Part shown: in pieces, positions 25,601-33,640 of the stretch | Numbering within the stretch: position 1 is the first letter of the stretch | Layout: each line of letters opens with the position of its first letter | From: Rurimicrobium sp040387755 | GTDB lineage: Bacteria > Bacteroidota > Bacteroidia > Chitinophagales > Chitinophagaceae | Length of the DNA stretch: 64,000 bases | Direction of reading: 5' to 3' | NCBI GenBank assembly: GCA_040387755.1 | Contig: JAZKDB010000003.1 | Span: 62,001 to 126,000 of the forward strand | Made by a program: the position numbers and the translations under genes | Notes under the pieces: generated by a model | What the model saw: the letters and a program-made list of their open reading frames with translations, nothing else | Database searches by the model: none | What the model was told of the DNA's origin: nothing

Positions 25601-27457
25601 TTCACTCGGTGTGCGGGTAAAATTGGCTAATGATTGCGTTCCTGCAGTAATAATGACAGAATCTGTATAGGAGCATCCATTGTGCGTTGTCACTCTTACC
25701 GACAACCAATATTCTCCTTCGGCAGTATAAGTATGAGTTGGGCTATCTACAGTAGTCGTAGGGCTTCCATCACCAAAGTTCCACAGATAGCTGACAATTG
25801 GATATGGATGTTCAATGGCCGGATCTCCCTTACAAGTTGTAAGAGATTTGATAATATATGGGTCTGCAACACTATCGGCGTACCAATCTGTTGGGTGTGG
25901 GTATTTACAGTTCCAATAAGGAGGAGACGGATAACCCGGCATAGCCCAAGTACATGGTGTAGCATCATTATGCGGTAAATGACATCTGCCACACATTGTA
26001 GCAATTGGCTTAATTACAAATGGAAGGCAGCCTGCAGTAGAATCAACGGCAATATATACATCTCCACGATGAACTCTAACTATTACCGGTGTATTGCTAC
26101 TATCAAAATATGGATTGGGGTATCCGCCAGGAAAATCTTTGGTGGTATCTCTTACCCTAAATGTATCGGAGCATCCAAAAGAAGTTTTAGCAATTAAGTA
26201 TACTGTAAATACACTATCCCAGGTATAAGTATGCACCGGGCTTACAGATTTTGACGTTGTTCCGTCGCCAAATACCCAAAGAAAACTATCAGAGGCGGTA
26301 CTTTTATTTGTAAAAGTAATTGTCGCAGGTGCCGGGCAAGGATATATGGGTGAATAAGAAAAGTTAGGTTTGGGTTTTGGATGGACGGTATAGTTTTTAA
26401 TAGCAGTATCGATACAGCCGGGGCCAAAAGAATCTATCATCGTGATGGTATAAGTTCCGCCTTTCCAGAAATTTCTGGATGGGGTAAGGCCCGTAGTGCC
26501 ACCCCCGTCGCTCCAAAGCCATCTTGTTGCTACCGGTATAGGAGTAGATGTGTTTACAAAAGGCACCAAAACGCCACTGGCACAAAGACTGCTGGGAACC
26601 GTGAAGTCCGAATTCATGGGGACAGCATTTATATAATTCACTTTCGTCACAGTGTCTTTACAGCCATTCCCATCAGTTACTACAAGCTTCACTGTATAAG
26701 TCCCGGATAAAAGATATTTGTAGGTAGGATTGGATGAGCTTGACGTTCCGATACCATCGCCAAAATCCCAATAAAAGCTATAAGGTGGTTTCCCTTTTGA
26801 TGCAGTACCATAAAAAATGACAGAATCCGGAATCTTACATAAATTGACTTTTGATGCAAAAAAACTACCCAGGGGTTTCTCATTAATGGTGATTTTTGAG
26901 GTGTCAACTTTTGTCGTTACACAGCCTGCACTATTGGTTACTTTAAGAGCAATATTATACTTCCCTGGTGTACAGTATAAATGATTTGTATTATTGGTAG
27001 TAGCTGTATAACCATCACCAAAAGACCATGTAGAAGTGTAGGCGCCGGGAGCATTGGCAACACTACTGTTGGTGAAAACCACATCGGTACATGGGCATCC
27101 TGAAATTGGAGAGGCAGTGTAATTCACCGTTGGGCTTGGATATACTGTAATAGTAGTAGTTTTAACACTCGGGGTGCCTGATGGGCCATTCTTTACAGTC
27201 AGTTTTACGGTATAGGTGCCAGCTGTCAAATAAGTGGTTGATGTATTACCCACATAAGAAGACGTGATGGAGTTTCCAAAATCCCAATCATAAATTACAC
27301 TACTTGACCCACCGGTTGTCTTGTCTGTAAACAGCACCACAAGAGGACTACATCCCGAAGTGGGAGAGGCACTAAAGTCTGCCGTTTGCGCTGCGGCATT
27401 AAAAATAAAACATATAGAAAGAAAAAAAGCGCTGGTTAGACGGGTAAAAATTTTCAT
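22670..27457 (-). CDS. Giant PKD-repeat surface protein with gliding-type C-terminal domain (copy A)
   Basis: The start is set at 27457, which opens with a clean signal peptide (MKIFTRLTSAFFLSICFIF, then NAAAQ) and gives 1595 residues; the frame reaching 27550 only adds leader sequence. Domain order is the same as in the neighbouring copy: about 13 PKD-type repeats (WDFGNSITSS, WSFGDGYTAT, WDFGDGIGTS, WVFGDGTTSK, WNFGDGSPTT, WRFGDGGSFT, WRFGDGFTST, WDFGDGGTST, WDFADGSTVS and more), three Ig-like repeats and the CHU_C end FLPNSFTPNGDGQNDYFF. The segment ~485-560 has extra cysteines and many Pro/Tyr/Trp residues and differs strongly from copy B. First gene of the operon with copy B and PorP/SprF. 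Probably a T9SS-exported adhesin. Confidence 0.93.
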   Translation of the reverse strand: MKIFTRLTSAFFLSICFIFNAAAQTADFSASPTSGCSPLVVLFTDKTTGGSSSVIYDWDFGNSITSSYVGNTSTTYLTAGTYTVKLTVKNGPSGTPSVKTTTITVYPSPTVNYTASPISGCPCTDVVFTNSSVANAPGAYTSTWSFGDGYTATTNNTNHLYCTPGKYNIALKVTNSAGCVTTKVDTSKITINEKPLGSFFASKVNLCKIPDSVIFYGTASKGKPPYSFYWDFGDGIGTSSSSNPTYKYLLSGTYTVKLVVTDGNGCKDTVTKVNYINAVPMNSDFTVPSSLCASGVLVPFVNTSTPIPVATRWLWSDGGGTTGLTPSRNFWKGGTYTITMIDSFGPGCIDTAIKNYTVHPKPKPNFSYSPIYPCPAPATITFTNKSTASDSFLWVFGDGTTSKSVSPVHTYTWDSVFTVYLIAKTSFGCSDTFRVRDTTKDFPGGYPNPYFDSSNTPVIVRVHRGDVYIAVDSTAGCLPFVIKPIATMCGRCHLPHNDATPCTWAMPGYPSPPYWNCKYPHPTDWYADSVADPYIIKSLTTCKGDPAIEHPYPIVSYLWNFGDGSPTTTVDSPTHTYTAEGEYWLSVRVTTHNGCSYTDSVIITAGTQSLANFTRTPSEICIHDSVTFTNASSGGITYTWRFGDGGSFTTTKADTTIKHQFNKADTFDVVLSANRFGCKDTMKLPVIVHPPEVRQYVEYFCDSPMKVKFYDTSVASTSVLWRFGDGFTSTNKYAVHKYSAEGTYTVSQIVYNSAYNCWDSTTFPIEIFLPKPFFSTPDTTICLGSSISFTDSARSYFTDWFWYTSTFSQGGISGGFTVKYKDTGRYTVLYVGIDKHGCTDSFKRTSYVLVAKPQMKIIANPLIACAPSTINFTDSSTNTKTAFNVSRTWIWGDASPNYTSTAITASKTYTVPGTYTVKVITTDNIGCIDSTTLVVESRRPVAAFAAELDTFTCIGRPVKFYNSATGTDLTFFWDFGDGGTSTAANPVYSYNTIGTFNVKLVVRDASGCKDSITKIAFVKTTKPKASFHFLDDSVALCPPLFASMVNTSIDGVTYSWDFGNGGSSTAPAPTTPYMDTGFYIIRLVAFNKYGCTDTTYNSARVMGYDGAFKYSPLSGCAPHTVNFEADLINVDVMVWDFADGSTVSAKGNLKTSHTYTKGGAYIPRLILGDGKGCSTSSKGLDTIKVDEVIAVINNTPACIGTPITFDDASHSYFSDYASSEWTFEDGSKSTSKNPIRIYSTVGNYLIKLISTNTNGCIDTVFKTITVNPLPKIKAKDTVICLNDQAVLTATGGASYYWMPDPTLSCSDCNAPTTNSKVPNRYYVIGTDANGCSNQDTLDLGIKTKTTLILAENADVCEKQPTELLASGAQNYTWTPDKYLNNPNIANPVATMESTIIYRVIGTEGSCIPDTAFITVTVHPLPDVNAGPDQKVLAGTAVQLSGSGTNIKDYLWTPSDNLSCADCPNPTAKPLVTTIYTLKATSDFGCSDSDDVKIVIFCDQSQLFLPNSFTPNGDGQNDYFFPQGSGIGKIKSFIVYNRWGQKVFERTNTDANNREQGWNGTFDGNALNSDTYVYTLEATCDNGEIVFWKGDITLVR

Positions 27458-27612
27458 TAGCAAAAGTTTTATAGGAGAAAAACACAATTTTTCCTGTTTT
27501 AGAATTAGGGTTTTCAGCACTAAAATAACATTAAAATTTGACATAAGCAATTTCTTAACATATACGAAAAATGCACAAGCTAAATAAGGCTACAATTTTT
27601 AAGAGTAGTGTT

Positions 27613-27620
27613 CTACTTTT
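27613..27620 (+). promoter_or_regulatory. Putative -7 box for kynU
   Basis: TACTTTTG fits TAnnTTTG, 26 bases before the ATG at 27647. It overlaps the extended frame, which supports the shorter start. Confidence 0.45.
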
Positions 27621-27646
27621 GCGGCATAAACTTTAAATCAGTGCTT

Positions 27647-28912
27647 ATGCCTCATGCTTTTGATACCAGTCTGGAATTTGCTCATACTCAGGATCAATTG
27701 GACGTATTACATCCATTTCGCGAACGGTTTTTGTTCCCGCAGTACAACGAAGAAAATACGGTCTATTTCTGTGGCAATTCATTAGGTCTTCAATCCAGTT
27801 CTGTAAAATATTTAATGGATGCAGAATTGGCAGATTGGGCAAAGTATGGTGTCGAAGGTCACTTTGAGGCTAAAAGTCCTTGGTTTTCTTATCATCAGCA
27901 ATTTTCGGAAAGTCTGGCAGCAATTGTTGGTGCGCAAAAGGAAGAGGTAGTGGCAATGAATACACTTACCGTCAATTTACATCTATTAATGCTCTCTTTT
28001 TATCGTCCTAAAAATGGTCGCTATAAAATAATTATGGAGGCAGGCGCATTCCCCAGTGATCAATATGCTGTCGAAACACAGGTACGAATGTATGGTTACG
28101 ATCCTAATGATGCTATTATTGAAATTTGCCCAAGAGAAGGTGCTCACATTATAGAAGAAGAGGACATCCTGGATGCCATTGAAAATGCAGGCGATTCTTT
28201 GGCGTTAGTAATTTTTGGTGGTGTCAACTATTACACCGGGCAACTTTTTGATATGGCATCCATCACAGCAGCAGCACATAAGGTAGGTGCTTATTGCGGC
28301 TTTGATTTGGCACATGCTGTAGGCAATATCCCGATGCAATTACATGATTGGGATGTAGACTTTGCTTGTTGGTGTTCTTACAAATACCTCAATTCAGGGC
28401 CGGGAGGTGTTGGCGGTGCTTATGTACATGAGCGGCATGGTAATAATCCCGATACTTTCCGTCTTGCGGGATGGTGGGGAAATGATGAAAAAACACGCTT
28501 CAAAATGCAAAAGGGTTTTATCCCTCAGAAGGGGGCGGCCAGTTGGCAAATGAGTAATGCTCCTGTATTTAATATGGTTGCACACCGCGCCTCGCTGGAC
28601 TTGTTCGACAAGGCTACATTAAAAGCCTTGCGCGAAAAAAGTATCCGCATGACTGCATATATGGAGTATTTACTGGAACAACTGAAACATTTATCTTTTA
28701 CAATTATTACACCAAAAGACCCAAACAGGCGCGGAGCACAACTTTCTTTGCTGTTTGCAGAGCGTGGTCGTGAAGTCTTTAAAGCCTTGACTGAAAATGG
28801 GGTTATTGCAGATTGGAGAGAACCCAATGTTATCCGAATAGCACCGGTGCCGATGTATAATAATTTTGAAGACTGTTACCGTTTTTATCAAATATTGGCT
28901 GCTTTGAAGTAA
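27647..28912 (+). CDS. kynU: Kynureninase
   Basis: A PLP enzyme that splits kynurenine to anthranilate and alanine, or 3-hydroxykynurenine to 3-hydroxyanthranilate, in tryptophan breakdown or NAD synthesis. The start at 27647 (MPHAFDTSLEFA) gives 421 residues, normal length. Landmarks are VYFCGNSLGLQS near residue 45, VVAMNTLTVNLHLLMLSFY, GAYCGFDLAHAVGN with the PLP-binding Asp, and WCSYKYLNSGPGGVGG, where Lys246 is the likely PLP lysine. The C-terminal domain ends in VIADWREPNVIRIAPVPMYN. No other tryptophan-degradation genes are in the window, so the pathway must be completed elsewhere. Cytosolic. Confidence 0.96.
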   Translation: MPHAFDTSLEFAHTQDQLDVLHPFRERFLFPQYNEENTVYFCGNSLGLQSSSVKYLMDAELADWAKYGVEGHFEAKSPWFSYHQQFSESLAAIVGAQKEEVVAMNTLTVNLHLLMLSFYRPKNGRYKIIMEAGAFPSDQYAVETQVRMYGYDPNDAIIEICPREGAHIIEEEDILDAIENAGDSLALVIFGGVNYYTGQLFDMASITAAAHKVGAYCGFDLAHAVGNIPMQLHDWDVDFACWCSYKYLNSGPGGVGGAYVHERHGNNPDTFRLAGWWGNDEKTRFKMQKGFIPQKGAASWQMSNAPVFNMVAHRASLDLFDKATLKALREKSIRMTAYMEYLLEQLKHLSFTIITPKDPNRRGAQLSLLFAERGREVFKALTENGVIADWREPNVIRIAPVPMYNNFEDCYRFYQILAALK

Positions 28913-29059
28913 TACTGTGTATCCTATCTTTTCCAAAGGCATTTTTTTATGAATAGATAAGAAAATGGCTTTTTAAGCAATTATGATTACTTTCAGCTTG
29001 TCAAAAAATTGCGTTAAATCGTCCATCAGGCTTTGCCTACAACTTATCTTCGTGGCCCT

Positions 29060-30355
29060 ATGAAAAAGGTTTATCCACTAATTATATTTCTCATCACTTT
29101 TTCAGTGTTGGGCATTTTATACATCCAAATGTCCTGGATAAAAAATGCATTGTATGTCAAACAGGAAGAATACCTGAATGACCTCGACAAAACTCTTGAC
29201 GATGTGCGCAATATTGCACATAATTCTTTTATTAATGCCGAAGGATTCAATCCTGCGCAACTGGATGATGCGAATAAAGAATTCCTGTTGGCAACAAAAT
29301 TTACAGCTCAGGCTATTCAGCCCGATGAGATGAATATGATTATCGTTCAGGCCATGAAAAATCACGGCATTAAACAACCTTTTGAATATTGCGTTACTAA
29401 TATTTATAATTACCCCATTAGCTTCAGCCCGGGGTTTAATAGTTCAATGCTTTCGGAGAGTATTAATCGCAGGCTTACTCCTCCCGCCAGTGCACAGCCC
29501 GAAACTTTTTTTCTCTATGTAAAGGAACCACAAAATTATATCATGCGACAGATGGCATCTATGATTATTGCCTCCATTTTGTTTACTATCATCATTATTT
29601 CAGCCTTTGCTTTGACTATACGAACGATGCTTCGTCAAAAAAATATTTCGGAAATCAAGTCTGATTTTATCAATAACATGACGCATGAATTAAAGACTCC
29701 ACTCGCAACTATTTCGCTGGCTGTAGATGCACTTAATAATGAAAAGGTTATTCATGACACGGATAAAATACGGTATTACAGTGGCATGATTAAAGAAGAA
29801 AACAAGCGAATGCACAAACAAGTGGAAACTATTCTGCAGGCAGCTAAACTAGAGAAGCAGGAAGACCTCAACCTGAATATTCATACGCTTGATGCTCATG
29901 CTGCAATTGACAAAGTAGCCAAAAACTTATCATTACAGATACAGGAGAAACATGGCGAGCTTCATCTCAACCTTATGGCTGACAAATCGATGATTGATGT
30001 GGACGAAATGCATTTTTCCAATATTGTTTTTAATCTATTGGATAATGCCATTAAGTACTCAAAGGATGCGCCAATTATACACATTACCACTCAGGTAAAT
30101 AATGGTATGCTGGCTATAAAAATTAAAGACAATGGTATTGGGATGAACAGAGAAACCGCCAGTCGCGCCTTCGAAAAGTTTTATCGTGCACATACCGGTA
30201 ATCTTCATAATGTAAAAGGATTTGGTTTGGGACTGAGTTATGTGAAAACAATGGTGGAAGCTCAAAATGGTTATATTAAGCTGGAGAGTGTACTGGGTAA
30301 AGGGAGCACCTTTACAGTTAACATGCCTTTGTCAAAGAATAATAACGATGTTTAA
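29060..30355 (+). CDS. Sensor histidine kinase
   Basis: The ATG at 29060 is chosen because the first transmembrane segment begins right after it (YPLIIFLITFSVLGILYI), giving 431 residues. A ~140-residue extracytoplasmic sensor region without recognised domain follows, then a second segment (SMIIASILFTIIIISAFAL). The cytosolic part has HisKA with the phospho-acceptor His209 in NNMTHELKTPLATISLAVDA, and HATPase_c with NLLDNAIKYS (N box), IKIKDNGIGM (G1) and GFGLGLSYV (G2). There is no HAMP domain. No regulator is adjacent; it is followed by a second ECF sigma gene. It may work with the orphan OmpR-type regulator at 12702. Confidence 0.92.
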   Translation: MKKVYPLIIFLITFSVLGILYIQMSWIKNALYVKQEEYLNDLDKTLDDVRNIAHNSFINAEGFNPAQLDDANKEFLLATKFTAQAIQPDEMNMIIVQAMKNHGIKQPFEYCVTNIYNYPISFSPGFNSSMLSESINRRLTPPASAQPETFFLYVKEPQNYIMRQMASMIIASILFTIIIISAFALTIRTMLRQKNISEIKSDFINNMTHELKTPLATISLAVDALNNEKVIHDTDKIRYYSGMIKEENKRMHKQVETILQAAKLEKQEDLNLNIHTLDAHAAIDKVAKNLSLQIQEKHGELHLNLMADKSMIDVDEMHFSNIVFNLLDNAIKYSKDAPIIHITTQVNNGMLAIKIKDNGIGMNRETASRAFEKFYRAHTGNLHNVKGFGLGLSYVKTMVEAQNGYIKLESVLGKGSTFTVNMPLSKNNNDV

Positions 30356-30410
30356 TTTTTATGGAAAAATGCAGGTTCAGCATCTGTATTTTTAACTATT
30401 AATTTTTGCT

Positions 30411-30980
30411 TTGCCACAAAACCAATACCATACCAAGAGTGATGAAGAACTGATTGCTCATTTCCAGCAATCAGGAGATAATCAGTGGTTGGGTTTATTA
30501 CTGGAGCGACACACTTTACTATTGTTGGGTATTGCCATGAAATACCTCAAAGACAAAGCGCAGGCACAGGACGCGGTTCAGCAAGTATTTATCAAAACAA
30601 TTACACATTTCCCCAAAGAACCTATACAAAATTTCAAAGGCTGGCTGTACATTTTAATGCGTAATCACTGCTTTGGTATTTTACGCAGCAGCAACTATCA
30701 CACTTCTGATGAGGTGTTGGTCTATCTGGCAGCCCCTGAAACAAAAACACACGAAGAGTTAATGAGTGATGAGCTGATGAGGCAAAGTATGCATCATGCA
30801 ATAGAAAGTTTGCATCCCGACCAGCAAATTTGTATCCGACTTTTTTATATTGAAGAGCGGAGTTATAAAGAAATTATGGAACATACTAACTTTAGCTTCG
30901 AACAGGTAAAAAGTTATGTACAAAACGGCAAGCGGAATCTTAAGATAGCTTTGCAAAAAAAGAATAACCATCAAGAATGA
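30411..30980 (+). CDS. ECF-type RNA polymerase sigma factor (second)
   Basis: A 189-residue sigma-70 family factor with a proposed TTG start; the first in-frame ATG would cut into region 2. Region 2 includes LLLERHTLLLLGIAMKYLKD, AQDAVQQVFIKTITHFP and NFKGWLYILMRNHCFGILR. Region 4 includes LHPDQQICIRLFYIEERSYKEIMEHTN and the helix EQVKSYVQNGKRNLKIAL. Its stop overlaps the start of the next gene (ATGA), so the two are co-translated. That partner is a small single-pass membrane protein rather than a typical RskA. It is 55 bases after the kinase gene and may share its transcript. The targets are unknown. Confidence 0.88.
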   Translation: MPQNQYHTKSDEELIAHFQQSGDNQWLGLLLERHTLLLLGIAMKYLKDKAQAQDAVQQVFIKTITHFPKEPIQNFKGWLYILMRNHCFGILRSSNYHTSDEVLVYLAAPETKTHEELMSDELMRQSMHHAIESLHPDQQICIRLFYIEERSYKEIMEHTNFSFEQVKSYVQNGKRNLKIALQKKNNHQE

Positions 30981-31342
30981 GCCAGCAACACGATATACAC
31001 AATTCGGGCTATAACGGAAAGGATAAATCAACCCTCACCGATGAGCAATTGATGGCTTATATGGAAGGTAAGCTCAATGCAGAAGAATTGCGCTTAGTAG
31101 AAGAGCTGATGAGTGAAGACAGCGCTGACGCTGATGCAATTGAAGGCTTGCAGATGATGCATCCTGCCGAAACCAAACGCACAGTTGCCGAATTACATAG
31201 AAAATTGCATACCGAAATCCTCCGCAACAACCCCAAACGAAAAGGCAAATTCTCTGAAGATTACTGGGGCTGGATTGCTGTTGTAGTTATACTGCTTCTA
31301 ATTGTGGTTGGGTATGTTGTTATCAGAATTGCGAGTAAGTAA
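30977..31342 (+). CDS. Small single-pass membrane protein, possible anti-sigma factor
   Basis: 121 residues. An acidic, helix-rich N-terminal region (LTDEQLMAYMEGKLNAEELR onward) resembles the short sigma-binding helices found at the front of anti-sigma factors. Near the C-terminus is one transmembrane segment (~97-117, YWGWIAVVVILLLIVVGYVV) and only a few residues beyond it, so there is no outer sensor domain. The start overlaps the ECF sigma stop by four bases. That coupling plus the topology suggests an anti-sigma role, but no zinc motif or named domain is visible, so this stays an inference. Confidence 0.7.
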   Translation: MSQQHDIHNSGYNGKDKSTLTDEQLMAYMEGKLNAEELRLVEELMSEDSADADAIEGLQMMHPAETKRTVAELHRKLHTEILRNNPKRKGKFSEDYWGWIAVVVILLLIVVGYVVIRIASK

Positions 31343-31369
31343 TTTCGCCCAATTACTTACCTTGCAGCC

Positions 31370-33601
31370 ATGTCTGTTATTGAAACCCAAAACCCTGATT
31401 TTGACCTTGCTGTAAAGTATGTTTGCCAAACCGACAAGCCTATTTTTCTAACGGGTAAAGCGGGTACCGGTAAGACTACTTTCCTAAAATACATACGCGA
31501 ACATTGCCCCAAAAAGATGGCTGTAGTGGCACCAACTGGCGTAGCTGCCATCAATGCCGGAGGGGTAACTATGCACTCCTTTTTCCAGTTGCCTTTTGGC
31601 ACCTTTATAGCTGACCACAAAACAGAATGGGGCGGCGGAAATATGGAAATAAATAACCGTCATACCTTACTTAAGGGTTTGCGCTTAAATCATAATAAAC
31701 GACAGTTGATTCAGGAGCTTGAATTACTGATTATTGATGAAGTATCCATGTTGCGTTGCGATATGCTGGATGCCATAGATACGGTTCTACGGCATATCAG
31801 AGTGAAATATGAAGTGCCTTTTGGGGGTGTGCAGATTTTGTTTATCGGCGATTTGTATCAATTGCCACCTGTGGTCAACAGAGAAGAATGGCAACTGATG
31901 ACACCCTATTACAGAAGTCCTTTTTTCTTTGACGCAATGGTATTGCAACAAGCCAAAATTGTCAATATCGAACTAAAGAAAATCTATCGTCAGCAAGACA
32001 CGGAATTTATTTCTGTCCTTAACAGTATCCGCAACAATATTGCAGATGCAGAGGACTTAAAAGTGCTGGAACGACGATACAATCCCGGCTTTTCACCCAA
32101 TCCGGATGAAGGATACGTTTTACTTACCTCACATAATTCCAAGGCTGATGTGGTCAACAAAACAGAGCTTGAAAAACTACCCAATAAAGTTCATTATTTT
32201 GATGCTGTAGTCAAAGGTGATTTTGGCGAAAGGGTATCTCCGGTAGAAAAAATGATGCCTTTGAAAGAAGGGGCGCAGGTTATGTTTGTCAAAAATGACA
32301 AAGGCGAAAACAGAAGATACTATAATGGAAAAATAGTAAAAGTGAGCCGCATACAATTGGGTAAAGTATTTGTAGAATTGGACGACCGGACAGAAATGGA
32401 ATTGGAGAAAGAAACCTGGCGAAATATCAATTACAAGTACAATCAGGAAAACGACGAAGTGGATGAAGAGGAATTGGGCTCCTTTACACAATATCCTGTT
32501 CGTTTGGCCTGGGCTATTACGATACATAAAAGTCAGGGTTTGACTTTTGAGCGCGCTATTGTTGATGCCGGAGCTTCTTTTGCACCTGGACAAGTGTATG
32601 TTGCACTCAGTCGTTTGACTTCGCTGGAAGGGTTGGTTCTGCACACCCGCATCAACCCTTCGCAGGTGATGACAGATGAGCGTGTAGTGCGCTATAGCGA
32701 GCAAATGGAGACGCAGCAAAATCTTGAAGCTGAATTGCAGGAAGAGCAAAAGGAATTTGCTGCTAGAAAATTGCTGGAGAGTTTTGATTTGGATAAGTTG
32801 TGTGAAGCCTATAAGGAAAATTATCTGGGCTTTTCTAAATCTGTGATACCGGACAAAGCTGATGCTGTAATACTGGCACTTAAATGGAGTGATAAAATAA
32901 ATGAGCTGCAATCGGTTGCACAGAAATTCAATGGTCATCTTAATTACATTTTTGGTACGGGTAACCGCCCGGATTATTCACATTTACAAGAACGTACCAC
33001 CGCTGCCACACAATATTTTGCCAAAGAGTTGGATGCACTTGAAGCTGCTTTAAAGACTCATATTGACGAGTTTAAAATCAAACAGAAGACCAAGAAATAT
33101 ATTGCTCAATTGCGGTTTGTTTTGCTTTTGTTGCAACGCAAAAAAATGCAGATAGATCAGGCAGGAAAGCTGGCGACGGGTCTTAATAAAGGAACAGACA
33201 TTGCCTCATTGTTGGATATGATTGCAGAAGACAAGAAGATGTTTGCTGCTTCGCAGACCAAAGAAGAAGAAAAAACGGTGACGGCGAAAAAGGAAGTAGG
33301 TGCCAGCAAGAACACCACTTTCGAGATGTATAAAGAAGGTAAAACAATTGAAGAGATAGCCACAGCGCGCAGTATGGCACAAAGTACTATTGAAGGTCAT
33401 TTAACGTCTTTCGTTGGTACCGGCGAACTGGAAGTAACAGAGTTTGTCAGTCCCTCGGAGCTTTCTCTGATATTGAAAAAAATAAAAGAACTGGACGGAT
33501 TGAGTGGGACGATTCTTAAAGAAAACTTACCTCCTGAAATTACTTATACCAAATTGCGTGCTGTTATCGCCTATCATTTGCGCATGAAAGAATTAGGGTA
33601 A
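31370..33601 (+). CDS. PIF1-like superfamily 1 helicase with C-terminal helix-turn-helix
   Basis: 743 residues. The N-terminal ~430 residues are a PIF1/RecD2-type 5'-3' DNA helicase: Walker A GKAGTGKTTF (~28-37), APTGVAAINAGGVTMHSFF, the Walker B region LLIIDEVSMLRCDMLDAID, IGDLYQLPPV, and the UvrD_C_2 end WAITIHKSQGLTFERAIVDA with VALSRLTSLEGLVL. The C-terminal ~300 residues are charged helices followed by a helix-turn-helix (FEMYKEGKTIEEIATARSMA, STIEGHL) like that at the end of some RecQ-type helicases. It probably resolves replication or recombination intermediates. It is 27 bases downstream of the small membrane gene, so possibly the same transcript, though functionally unrelated. Confidence 0.9.
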   Translation: MSVIETQNPDFDLAVKYVCQTDKPIFLTGKAGTGKTTFLKYIREHCPKKMAVVAPTGVAAINAGGVTMHSFFQLPFGTFIADHKTEWGGGNMEINNRHTLLKGLRLNHNKRQLIQELELLIIDEVSMLRCDMLDAIDTVLRHIRVKYEVPFGGVQILFIGDLYQLPPVVNREEWQLMTPYYRSPFFFDAMVLQQAKIVNIELKKIYRQQDTEFISVLNSIRNNIADAEDLKVLERRYNPGFSPNPDEGYVLLTSHNSKADVVNKTELEKLPNKVHYFDAVVKGDFGERVSPVEKMMPLKEGAQVMFVKNDKGENRRYYNGKIVKVSRIQLGKVFVELDDRTEMELEKETWRNINYKYNQENDEVDEEELGSFTQYPVRLAWAITIHKSQGLTFERAIVDAGASFAPGQVYVALSRLTSLEGLVLHTRINPSQVMTDERVVRYSEQMETQQNLEAELQEEQKEFAARKLLESFDLDKLCEAYKENYLGFSKSVIPDKADAVILALKWSDKINELQSVAQKFNGHLNYIFGTGNRPDYSHLQERTTAATQYFAKELDALEAALKTHIDEFKIKQKTKKYIAQLRFVLLLLQRKKMQIDQAGKLATGLNKGTDIASLLDMIAEDKKMFAASQTKEEEKTVTAKKEVGASKNTTFEMYKEGKTIEEIATARSMAQSTIEGHLTSFVGTGELEVTEFVSPSELSLILKKIKELDGLSGTILKENLPPEITYTKLRAVIAYHLRMKELG

Positions 33602-33640
33602 ATAAAACTGTATTTATCCTAATTATACAATAGAATTAAG

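Noticed and set aside
25930..26000. Frameshift or domain insertion by mobile DNA in adhesin copy A
   Set aside because: The frame stays open through the divergent segment and no terminal repeats or target duplications flank it.
17790..27457. Collapsed CRISPR or tandem DNA repeats in the giant genes
   Set aside because: The similarity is at protein level (PKD motifs); no short identical DNA repeats with unique spacers are present.
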